Shown: one piece after another, positions 16,685-24,286 of the stretch
How the letters are laid out: the number at the start of each line of letters is the position of its first letter
How positions within the stretch are numbered: position 1 is the first letter of the stretch
Assembly: GCA_902607115.1 (NCBI GenBank)
Contig: CACLIZ010000008.1
Coordinates: 1-32,921, forward strand
From: an uncultured Pelagibacteraceae bacterium
GTDB lineage: Bacteria; Pseudomonadota; Alphaproteobacteria; Pelagibacterales; Pelagibacteraceae
Reading direction: 5' to 3'
Length of the DNA stretch: 32,921 bases
Position numbers and translations under genes: made by a program
Notes under the pieces: model-generated
What the model saw: only the letters and a program-made list of their open reading frames with translations
What the model was told of the DNA's origin: nothing
Database searches by the model: none

Positions 16685-17725
16685 TTAGTGATTTACAGAG
16701 GAATAAAAATTCCAAGAACTATCAAAACTAGGGATATAAACTCTATCAAGGGTAGCATTTCCAAAATTTTTATTGAAAACATTTAGCCAATTTTCGACCT
16801 GTTTTGGTCTTTTGTCCTGACTGCCAACTTGAGCTGTTATAACGCCATCTGGTTTGAGAATTCTTACAAGAGAATTCATATTTTTTGCAGCAAGGTCTAT
16901 GCAGAATTGATCATCGTTTAAGTCAATAAATATTTTATCATAACTATCATCTTCAACTTTCTTGATACTATCAAAAGCATCTCCCCAAACACATTTAACT
17001 GAATTTTTTTCTGTCGCATTTTTACCAATAGAACCAATATGTTTTTTACAAACCTCAACAACTTCAGGATCTAATTCATACCAGTCAATAAATCCAAATC
17101 CTTTCGCTATACATTCTCTTGTAACTCCTCCATCGCCTCCACCAATAATTGCTGCTCTATCTTTTCTTTTATTTAATTTCATTGCAGAATTCACAAATGT
17201 TCCGCTATATAAATGCTCATCACTCTCGGCGACTTGTAAATCACCATCTATAAATAATGATTTTCCATATTCCACTAATTCTAATATTTCAATGTGCTGA
17301 CCTACTTTTGATTTAAAATCTTCTAGAACATCTTTTACTAGGTAGTTTTTTTTTAATCCTTTTGTGCTCGTGTTGTCATAATAAAAAGAAATTGTATCTC
17401 TATTTAACTCTTTTTTAATTATTCTTTTATGCTCAATCTCTTTTTTTAGAACATCTAAAGCAATTGATGGTGCAACTGTTCCACATGTATAAAAATCAAA
17501 ACTTATTATTCCTTTTTCTGGATATGTGTGAAAGCTAATGTGACTTTCTGCCAACAAAGCTACTAAAGTAAAACCTTGCGGTTCAAATTTATACTTTGCA
17601 ATATTTAAAACTGTTACTTTAGCTTTTTCTGCAATTTTATGAACTAAACCTTCAAAGAAAGATGCCTCATATTCTTTCTTAGTTCCAATTATATCTAAAG
17701 TTATATGCTCCCCTACTTTAATCAT
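16685..17725 (-). CDS. speDE: Fused S-adenosylmethionine decarboxylase-like / spermidine synthase-like protein
   Basis: A 346-aa two-domain protein. Residues 1 to about 115 are a prokaryotic SpeD: self-cleavage between Glu60 and Ser61 (AESHISFHTYPE) would form the pyruvoyl group, with His66 and Cys81 (FDFYTCG) matching Thermotoga SpeD His68 and Cys83. Residues from about 140 are SpeE: GGGDGG (195-200) and ELDPE for the nucleoside, GDAFD, and the DxxD pair Asp268/Asp271. The amine-pocket motif is altered: YHEM in standard SpeE reads YSGT here (173-176). The usual pairing would make spermidine and MTA. The start follows GAGGGAG at complement 17728-17734. It lies 26 nt after ald2 in the MTA-salvage run. 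Decarboxylase substrate is unproven, since SpeD relatives acting on other amino acids are known. Confidence 0.9.
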   Translation of the reverse strand: MIKVGEHITLDIIGTKKEYEASFFEGLVHKIAEKAKVTVLNIAKYKFEPQGFTLVALLAESHISFHTYPEKGIISFDFYTCGTVAPSIALDVLKKEIEHKRIIKKELNRDTISFYYDNTSTKGLKKNYLVKDVLEDFKSKVGQHIEILELVEYGKSLFIDGDLQVAESDEHLYSGTFVNSAMKLNKRKDRAAIIGGGDGGVTRECIAKGFGFIDWYELDPEVVEVCKKHIGSIGKNATEKNSVKCVWGDAFDSIKKVEDDSYDKIFIDLNDDQFCIDLAAKNMNSLVRILKPDGVITAQVGSQDKRPKQVENWLNVFNKNFGNATLDRVYIPSFDSSWNFYSSVNH

Positions 17726-17751
17726 ATCTCCCTCAATAATTTATAAAAAAG

Positions 17752-18417
17752 TTAACCTTTTTTATAATGAATTATTTTATCTAAGATTTTACTCATCTCT
17801 GTTGATGAAAGAATCTTAGGTTGTCCCAATTTTAATGCAATTATGTATTGATGACAAATATTTTCTATCTCTTGTGCTAATTCAAAAGCTTGTTTTAAAG
17901 TTCCGCCGATTGTTAACTGTCCATGATTTGACATCAGACAACCTTTCCTCTTTTCTAAAGCTTTTATAATATTGATGGATAAATCTGGTGTACCAAAAGT
18001 TGCATATTCGGCACATTTAATGTCGTCTCCACCAGCAAGAGCAACCATATAATGAAAGGCAGGAATTGATTTACCATGAGTTGAAACTGCGGTTGCGTGA
18101 GGAGAATGAGCGTGAACAATTGCTTTTGCTTCTCTTTTTTTTATATAAACATCTTGATGAAAACGCCATTCAGAAGATGGATTTAATCCTGAATTAAACA
18201 TTTTAAGATTGTCATATTTTTCATCTAAGGCGAGAAAAACAATATCCTCTGGTTTAAGAGTTTCATATTTAATCCCTGAAGGTGTAAGAAGAAATCCTTC
18301 AACATCATTTTCAATTACCCTTATAGAAAGATTTCCCGATCTAAGAGGAGATAAATTTGTAGTATTAAGCATAAGCGCAAATTTAATTATATCTTCTCTT
18401 TCTTTTATATTTTTCAT
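17752..18417 (-). CDS. ald2: Class II aldolase, probable methylthioribulose-1-phosphate aldolase
   Basis: Zinc aldolase of the fuculose-phosphate/adducin family (221 aa). Every catalytic residue of E. coli FucA is present with a constant +10 offset: Glu83 (SSEWRFH), His102 and His104 (VHAHSPH), Tyr123 (PAFHYM) and His165 (SNHGQ). The stretch through AGGDDIKCAEYATFGT is also FucA-like rather than MtnB-like. Its ATG overlaps the mtnA stop by 4 nt, so the natural substrate is probably the MtnA product, methylthioribulose-1-phosphate, cleaved to DHAP and 2-methylthioacetaldehyde as in the DHAP shunt. The alternative is an MtnB dehydratase for the universal salvage pathway, but mtnC and mtnD are not here. 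Confidence 0.85.
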   Translation of the reverse strand: MKNIKEREDIIKFALMLNTTNLSPLRSGNLSIRVIENDVEGFLLTPSGIKYETLKPEDIVFLALDEKYDNLKMFNSGLNPSSEWRFHQDVYIKKREAKAIVHAHSPHATAVSTHGKSIPAFHYMVALAGGDDIKCAEYATFGTPDLSINIIKALEKRKGCLMSNHGQLTIGGTLKQAFELAQEIENICHQYIIALKLGQPKILSSTEMSKILDKIIHYKKG

Positions 18418-19484
18418 TTAAATAGATCCTTTAATCCTTTTTCTGATGCTTCACATACGCCTTTTTCAGTAATTAATCCTGTAACATATTTTGCGGGCGT
18501 TACATCAAAAGCTAAGTTCATTGATTTACTTTTTTTTGGATAAATCTGGATTTTTTTTACATTTCCATTTTCGTCTAAGCCCTCTATATGAGATAATTCT
18601 TCTGAATTTCTTTGTTCAATTGGTATATCTTTATAATTTTTTATATCCCAATCGATTGTTGAACTTGGTAGTGCTACATAAAAAGGAACATTATTATCTT
18701 TAGCTGCTAATGCTTTAAGATAAGTTCCGATTTTATTACAAACATCACCGTTAGCTAGCGTTCTATCTGTTCCAACAATACACATATCAACCTCGCCTCT
18801 TTGCATTAAGATTCCACCAGTATTATCTGCTATAATAGTATTAGGTACGCTCTCTTCATTTAGCTCATAAGAAGTTAAATTAGCTCCTTGGTTTCTTGGC
18901 CTTGTTTCATCAGCCCATACATGAACTGGTATTCCTTTTTTGTGTGCATGATAAATTGGAGAAGTTGCAGTTCCCCAATTAATTGTTGCAAGCCATCCAG
19001 CATTACAATGAGTTAAAATATTAACTGTATCTTTTTTTTTATTATATATTTCTTCAATTATTTTAAGACCATTTAATCCAATATTTTCACAAAATTTAAC
19101 ATCTTCCTCGCAAATTTCTTTTGCTTCATTTAATGCTATTTCTAAAATTTTATCGCTATTAACGCCAGACAATTTCTTTATCATTCTATCAACTGCCCAC
19201 TTTAAATTTATAGCAGTTGGTCTCGAATTAATTAAATTTTCTGCTGATTTTTTTAAAAAAGATTGATCGTTGTTTTCAATAATAGACAAAACTAATCCAT
19301 AAGCAGCGGTAGCGCCTATCAAAGGTGCGCCTCTTACTTCCATTACTTTAATTGCATTTATTGCATCTTTGACTGTTTTAAGATCTTTAATAATAAATTG
19401 ATGTGGAAGTTTTGTTTGATCAATAATTTTTACAACATTATTTTCAAACCAAATAGTACTATATTCTTTTCCTTCTATTTTCAT
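18414..19484 (-). CDS. mtnA: Methylthioribose-1-phosphate isomerase
   Basis: A 356-aa eIF2B-like sugar-phosphate isomerase that turns MTR-1-P into methylthioribulose-1-phosphate. Landmarks are RGAPLIGATAAYG at 51-63, catalytic Cys160 (LTHCNAGWLAT), the ETRPRNQGA loop at 193-201, and catalytic Asp240 (VGTDRTLANGDVCNKIGT). Cys160 and Asp240 have the same numbers as in the Bacillus subtilis enzyme. Standard VGADRI reads VGTDRT here, a conservative change. It overlaps both neighbours by 4 nt (mtnP stop and aldolase start), so the three are one translation unit. Confidence 0.95.
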   Translation of the reverse strand: MKIEGKEYSTIWFENNVVKIIDQTKLPHQFIIKDLKTVKDAINAIKVMEVRGAPLIGATAAYGLVLSIIENNDQSFLKKSAENLINSRPTAINLKWAVDRMIKKLSGVNSDKILEIALNEAKEICEEDVKFCENIGLNGLKIIEEIYNKKKDTVNILTHCNAGWLATINWGTATSPIYHAHKKGIPVHVWADETRPRNQGANLTSYELNEESVPNTIIADNTGGILMQRGEVDMCIVGTDRTLANGDVCNKIGTYLKALAAKDNNVPFYVALPSSTIDWDIKNYKDIPIEQRNSEELSHIEGLDENGNVKKIQIYPKKSKSMNLAFDVTPAKYVTGLITEKGVCEASEKGLKDLFK

Positions 19485-20353
19485 TTATTTAAAACTCTAC
19501 CAGCCACTGTATTAAGTTTATCTTTAGTTTTTTGTGTTCTTTTTTCTGGAGCAGTAATTATAGCAACATCTAAACAATTATTTGTAGGATCTTTTGGATC
19601 GATATGCTTTTCAAAATTTTCTATTAAATTTTTAATCATGTTTTTAGCTTTAGCTGCATTTCCTAAAAGAACTTTGATAACTTGTTGAACATCAACATTT
19701 TCATGATCTGGATGCCAACAATCATAATCTGTCACCATTGAAACTGACGCATATCTAATTTCAGCTTCTCTTGCTAATTTAGCTTCAGGCATATTTGTCA
19801 TTCCGATTACATCTGCTTTCCAAGATCTATATAAAATCGACTCTGCTAATGTTGAAAACTGAGGACCTTCCATAACAATATAAGTTCCACCTCTTTGATA
19901 TTCTATTTTTTCTTTTTTAATAGCTTCTTCACATGCATTCATTAATCCATTGGCTGTTGGATGAGCCATAGAAACGTGAGCTACTATTTCATCATCAAAA
20001 AATGTTTTATTTCTTGCAAAAGTTCTATCTATAAATTGATCAACTATTACAAATTTTCCCGGTGGCAAATCTTCTTTTAAAGAACCAACCGCTGAAACTG
20101 ACACAATATCTGTTACACTAAGTTGTTTTAGCGCATCTATATTAGCTCTAAAGTTTATATTTGAAGGATTAATAAAATGACCTCTTCCGTGTCTTGGTAA
20201 AAAATAGATTTCTTTATTTTTATATATAGTTTTTAGTATTTGATCTGAAGGCTTTCCCCAAGGCGTGTTTAGGTCTAATAATTCTCTTTCTTTGAATTCT
20301 TCAACGTCATATAAACCACTGCCACCAATTATAGCCAATTTATTGTTTGCCAT
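19481..20353 (-). CDS. mtnP: 5'-methylthioadenosine phosphorylase
   Basis: A 290-aa PNP/MTAP-family phosphorylase that splits MTA with phosphate into adenine and methylthioribose-1-phosphate. It starts IIGGSGLYD, has the phosphate-site PRHGRGH and NINFRANI, the ribose/base region VMEGPQFST and MTNMPEAKLAREAEI, and VTDYDCWH, where the Asp pair favours 6-aminopurines (adenine) over guanine and hypoxanthine. Length is usual. It is the first gene of the minus-strand salvage run and is divergent from apt across 41 bp, so the two enzymes that make and rescue adenine share a control region. Confidence 0.95.
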   Translation of the reverse strand: MANNKLAIIGGSGLYDVEEFKERELLDLNTPWGKPSDQILKTIYKNKEIYFLPRHGRGHFINPSNINFRANIDALKQLSVTDIVSVSAVGSLKEDLPPGKFVIVDQFIDRTFARNKTFFDDEIVAHVSMAHPTANGLMNACEEAIKKEKIEYQRGGTYIVMEGPQFSTLAESILYRSWKADVIGMTNMPEAKLAREAEIRYASVSMVTDYDCWHPDHENVDVQQVIKVLLGNAAKAKNMIKNLIENFEKHIDPKDPTNNCLDVAIITAPEKRTQKTKDKLNTVAGRVLNK

Positions 20354-20394
20354 ATCAAAAAAATAATTTATTTATTTATATATCGTAATTTATT

Positions 20395-20922
20395 ATGGAT
20401 TTAAAAGATTATATTAGATCAATTCAAGATTATCCTAAGAAAGGGATTCTTTTCAGAGACATAACAACGTTAATAAAAAATGAAAAAGCTTTTACTTATT
20501 GCATTGATCAAATAGTCGAAAAATCTAAACAATTTGATTTTAACAAATTAGCAGCGGTTGAATCTAGAGGTTTTGTTTTTGCATCTGCGGTTTCATATAT
20601 TCTCAAAAAACCTTTTATTTTACTTAGAAAAAAAAATAAGTTGCCGGCAGAAACTTATTCGGTCGATTTTGAATTGGAGTATGGAACAGCAACTATTGAA
20701 ATGCACAAAGATTCAGTAGATAAAAATGATTCAGTTCTAATAATAGATGACCTTATAGCAACAGGAGGAACTGCCGAAGGTGCTGCAAAACTAATTAAAA
20801 TATCAGAAGGAAAAGTAGCTGGATTTATATTTGTAATAAATCTCTTTGATCTAGGTGGTTGTGATTTGCTTCTGAAACAGAACTACAGAGTGGAAAATCT
20901 AATTGATTTTCCTGGTCACTGA
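20395..20922 (+). CDS. apt: Adenine phosphoribosyltransferase
   Basis: A 175-aa purine salvage enzyme converting adenine plus PRPP to AMP. It opens YIRSIQDYPKKGILFRDIT, the Apt signature, then AVESRGFVFA, LRKKNKLPAET (flexible loop) and the PRPP-binding VLIIDDLIATGGTA near 118-131. Divergence from mtnP makes sense, since MtnP releases adenine. Its stop overlaps the end of the convergent GT2 gene by 7 nt, marking the edge of the sugar island. Confidence 0.95.
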   Translation: MDLKDYIRSIQDYPKKGILFRDITTLIKNEKAFTYCIDQIVEKSKQFDFNKLAAVESRGFVFASAVSYILKKPFILLRKKNKLPAETYSVDFELEYGTATIEMHKDSVDKNDSVLIIDDLIATGGTAEGAAKLIKISEGKVAGFIFVINLFDLGGCDLLLKQNYRVENLIDFPGH

Positions 20923-21812
20923 CCATTTATTCTAAAATAAGACCTTTTTCCTAGCATTGAACTTAATAAACCTAAAAATCTAAACAAGTAATTAATTTTT
21001 TTCTTACGATTAAATATAATAGTAAAAAAAATTATTTTAATAAAAGATCTAATCAACTTGCCAAGAGAAACCCTTAATGCTTTCAGATAACCATCATTTT
21101 TTTTATGATAATAAAAATAAGACCACATGTAATGCCAATTTCTTAATTTAAGTAATTCTTCCTCGTTTTTAATTACTGTTGAGCTTTTATAGCCTAAATG
21201 ATTCACAATCAGTTTCGAAGATGAAAAAATGTTTTTATTTTCTCTCTTTAAAGATTTACATAAATCAAATTCTTCAAAGAAAAGAAAAAAATTTTCATCA
21301 AATATTGACTTATTATCAAATTTTTCTAAATCTATCAGCATGGAGCATCCAACTACCCAATCTATCTTGTAAAGACTTAGTTCGCTGTCAAATTCTGCAT
21401 TTTTTAATTTTAGTTTATTGTCAAAAAAACCAGCAGGTGCATATGCTTCATTATCTGAGTACTGTGATCCGATTATGCTAAAGTTAACTTCACTATTTAG
21501 ATATTTTTTTAAATTATTAAAATACTCTTTGTCACAAGTAATATCAGGATTTAATATTAAAGCATATTTTGTGGTTGCTTTGTTAAGACCAAAGTTATTT
21601 CCTCCGCCATATCCTAAATTTGATCCAGTACAAAATATTGACACATTTTTGTAATTATTTTTAATTTGATTTTCATTTATGAACATTTCAGAATTTTCAA
21701 TCAGAAGAATTTTAATATTGCTATCAATCGAGGATAGGCATTTTTTTAAAATATCTAATTCAGTTTTGTAAGTTAATATTATGACGCTTAAGTTGTTAAA
21801 ATCATTATTCAT
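20916..21812 (-). CDS. Glycosyltransferase family 2 (rhamnosyltransferase-like)
   Basis: A 298-aa GT-A enzyme. The nucleotide-binding start SVIILTYKTELDILKKCL and NLGYGGGNNFGLNKA lead to the metal site NPDI (Asp90). The middle has DWVVGCSMLIDL and FLFFEEFDLC, a pattern of rhamnosyltransferase/WcaA-like GT2 proteins. The C-terminal part is basic with a hydrophobic patch (IIFFTIIF), probably an amphipathic membrane anchor. It faces the dTDP-sugar genes across a 55-bp gap and may use their product; donor and acceptor are inferred. Confidence 0.85.
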   Translation of the reverse strand: MNNDFNNLSVIILTYKTELDILKKCLSSIDSNIKILLIENSEMFINENQIKNNYKNVSIFCTGSNLGYGGGNNFGLNKATTKYALILNPDITCDKEYFNNLKKYLNSEVNFSIIGSQYSDNEAYAPAGFFDNKLKLKNAEFDSELSLYKIDWVVGCSMLIDLEKFDNKSIFDENFFLFFEEFDLCKSLKRENKNIFSSSKLIVNHLGYKSSTVIKNEEELLKLRNWHYMWSYFYYHKKNDGYLKALRVSLGKLIRSFIKIIFFTIIFNRKKKINYLFRFLGLLSSMLGKRSYFRINGQ

Positions 21813-21867
21813 AAACTTGAAAAAACTTAAATATATACTTTTTTTTTAATTAATGTAAAAATTTTAT

Positions 21868-22887
21868 ATGAACAAAATAGTGGTTACTGGTGGTCTGGGT
21901 TTTATTGGAAGTAATTTAGTTGAATTATTAATTAATAAAGGTTTTACAGTCATAAATATAGATAAAGTAAGTTATGCATCCAATTTCTATAACGTTTCAA
22001 GCATTAAAAAAAATAAAAAATACAAATTTTTTAAAATTGATATAAATAATAAAAAAAAAATATTAAATATTTTCACAAAATTTAAACCAATTTGCATTTT
22101 CAACTTGGCCGCTGAAACTCACGTCGATCGTTCAATAGATTCCCCAAAAGAATTTATTAATAGTAATATTTTAGGAACTTTCAATATTCTTGAAGCTTAT
22201 AGAAATTACTCAAAAAATAATAATAAATCTAAATTTATCCATATATCAACTGATGAAGTCTATGGTGATATAATAAAAGGTAGAACAAATGAAAATTATC
22301 CTTACAATCCTAGTTCTCCTTATGCAGCAAGCAAAGCTTCATCTGATCACTTGGTTATTTCTTATATAAAAACTTTTGGAGTCAGGGCGATTATAACAAA
22401 TTGCTCTAACAATTATGGGCCAAGACAACATCCTGAAAAATTAATACCTAAAATGATTTATAATATTTTAAATAATAAAAATTTACCAATTTATGGTGAT
22501 GGAAAAAATTCTAGAGAATGGATTTATGTTAAGGATCATTGTGAGGCATTGTATAAAGTTTTTAAGTCTGGAAAAATTGGCGAAAATTACAACATCGGTT
22601 CAAACAAAAATTATAATAATTTAGAAATATGTAAAACTTTAATAAAAGTTGCCAAAAAAAATATTATTATAGGTAAAAATGTAAGGGTAAAATTTGTCAA
22701 AGATAGACCTGGTCACGATAAAAGGTATGCCTTAAATAGCTCTAAAATAATTAATCAACTAAAATGGAAACCAAAAACTAGTTTTATTAATGGAATTAAC
22801 AAAACATTTAAATGGTATCTTAATAATAAAAAATATTATAAGTCGATTAATAAAAAAGATATTATCAAAAGATTAGGAAAAAATTAA
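21868..22887 (+). CDS. rfbB: dTDP-glucose 4,6-dehydratase
   Basis: A 339-aa extended SDR that makes dTDP-4-keto-6-deoxyglucose, second step of dTDP-rhamnose-type sugar synthesis. The NAD site GGLGFIGS is at 8-15, AAETHVDRSID at 81-91, the catalytic ThrAspGlu at 128-130 (STDEVYGD), and YAASK with Tyr152/Lys156. RPGHDKRYA near the end is the dTDP-glucose dehydratase hallmark. It overlaps rfbA by one base (TAATG). Lysine and AAA content is very high, as across this island. Confidence 0.96.
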   Translation: MNKIVVTGGLGFIGSNLVELLINKGFTVINIDKVSYASNFYNVSSIKKNKKYKFFKIDINNKKKILNIFTKFKPICIFNLAAETHVDRSIDSPKEFINSNILGTFNILEAYRNYSKNNNKSKFIHISTDEVYGDIIKGRTNENYPYNPSSPYAASKASSDHLVISYIKTFGVRAIITNCSNNYGPRQHPEKLIPKMIYNILNNKNLPIYGDGKNSREWIYVKDHCEALYKVFKSGKIGENYNIGSNKNYNNLEICKTLIKVAKKNIIIGKNVRVKFVKDRPGHDKRYALNSSKIINQLKWKPKTSFINGINKTFKWYLNNKKYYKSINKKDIIKRLGKN

Positions 22888-23759
22888 TGATAAAAAAAGG
22901 AATTATTTTAGCCGGAGGCAAAGGCACAAGAATGAGTCCATTAACTAAGGCTGTAAATAAACAATTACTTCCTATATATGACAAACCTTTAATATTTTAT
23001 CCTTTGTCTATTCTAATGTTAGCAAATATCAGAGATATTTTAATAGTTGTTAATAAGGGTCAACTAGATCAGTATAAAAAAATACTTCCAGATGGTAAAA
23101 GACTAGGTATTAAAATTTCTTATATTGAACAAGATAAACCAAGAGGGTTGCCTGATGCTTTTATTTTAGGTGAAAAATTTATTGGAAAAAATAATGTTTC
23201 TTTAATTTTGGGTGATAATTTCTTTTATGGACAATATTTATCGGAAAGATTGAAAGATTCAGTTAAACTTAGCAAAGGAGCAAAAGTTTTTTTACATAGA
23301 GTTTCACATCCAGAGAGATACGGTGTTGCGAAGGTAAAAAATAATAAAATTACAATCATAAAAGAAAAACCAAAAAAATATATTTCAGATCTTGCGATAA
23401 CTGGTCTATATTTTTTTGATAATAGAGTAGTGAAACTTGCAAAAAAACTTAAACCTTCAAAAAGAGGAGAGCTTGAAATAGTTGATCTTCTGAATAAGTA
23501 TAAAAGAGTAAATAAACTTTCTGCTGATTATATAGGTAGAGGTGGGTCATGGCTTGATACAGGTTCAATAAGCGATTTTTATAAAACAAGTGATTTTGTT
23601 TCTGTTATAGAAAATAGACAAGGTTTTAAAATTGCATGTATTGAAGAAATTGCTCTTAATAATAAATGGATAAAAAGAAAAGATATAATTAAGTCGATTA
23701 AATTCTATGGAAAATGTGAGTATTCTAATTATCTTAAAAAATTAATCAAACATAGATGA
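22887..23759 (+). CDS. rfbA: Glucose-1-phosphate thymidylyltransferase
   Basis: A 290-aa nucleotidyltransferase that makes dTDP-glucose from dTTP and glucose-1-phosphate. The signature LAGGKGTRMSPLTKAVNKQLLP is at the N-terminus (GGKGTR 10-15, Lys25). Later blocks are LILGDNFFYG, GVAKV, ITGLYFFDN and the RfbA-type SWLDTGS. It overlaps rfbB by 1 nt and rfbC by 4 nt, forming a tight operon. Glucose-1-phosphate could come from the phosphohexomutase at 2468. Confidence 0.96.
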   Translation: MIKKGIILAGGKGTRMSPLTKAVNKQLLPIYDKPLIFYPLSILMLANIRDILIVVNKGQLDQYKKILPDGKRLGIKISYIEQDKPRGLPDAFILGEKFIGKNNVSLILGDNFFYGQYLSERLKDSVKLSKGAKVFLHRVSHPERYGVAKVKNNKITIIKEKPKKYISDLAITGLYFFDNRVVKLAKKLKPSKRGELEIVDLLNKYKRVNKLSADYIGRGGSWLDTGSISDFYKTSDFVSVIENRQGFKIACIEEIALNNKWIKRKDIIKSIKFYGKCEYSNYLKKLIKHR

Positions 23760-24281
23760 AAAAAATAAAAACAAAAATTAAAGGCTTATATATTTATGAA
23801 AGTAAAATATTTCATGACAATCGTGGCAATGTAAGGGAGGCCTTCAAAAAAAATTCTATAAAAAAAAATTTATTTTTTTCAGTAGTTTCAAAATCTAAAA
23901 AAAATGTGATAAGAGGCCTACATTTACAAATAAAAAAAACCTCAAGATAAATTCATTGGAGTCTTAAAAGGTAAAATTTTAGACGTAGTTGTTGATTTGA
24001 GAAAAAATTCAAAAACTTTTGGTCATCATTTTAAAATTATTTTGAGTGAAAAAAAAGCAAGATACCTGTTTGTACCGAAAGGCTTTGCTCATGGATTTTT
24101 AGGTTTAGAAAAAGAAAATATAGTTTTATACAGCTGCTCGAACTATCGATATAGTAATTACGAAAGATCCATAAGGTGGAACGACAAAGATTTAGATATA
24201 AATTGGGGAATAAAAAAACCTATAATATCTAAAAGAGACTCTAAGGCATCTACGTTAAAAGAATATATTAAAAATAAATAA
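23756..24281 (+). pseudogene. rfbC: dTDP-4-dehydrorhamnose 3,5-epimerase, frameshifted at a poly(A) tract
   Basis: The first 61 codons encode the RmlC N-terminus with catalytic His56 (VIRGLHLQ). At a run of eight A (23932-23939) the frame slips and a stop follows. Removing one A gives KKPQDKFIGVLKGKILDVVVDLR and joins to LRKNSKTFG and FVPKGFAHGFLGLE, restoring a 174-aa protein of usual length ending at 24281. Both halves are well conserved, so the damage is recent, a sequencing or assembly error, or is bypassed by slippage on A8. If truly dead, the dTDP-sugar made here would stop at the 4-keto stage or be the glucose-configured form. Confidence 0.85.
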
Positions 24282-24286
24282 TTAAT

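Noticed and set aside
17752-18417. Call as MtnB dehydratase
   Set aside because: The catalytic residue set and flanking sequence match FucA-type aldolases, and no mtnC or mtnD is nearby; kept as an alternative only.
21179-21654. Plus-strand open frames inside the GT2 gene
   Set aside because: They are antisense to a well-conserved glycosyltransferase with clear GT2 motifs and have no recognisable protein features.
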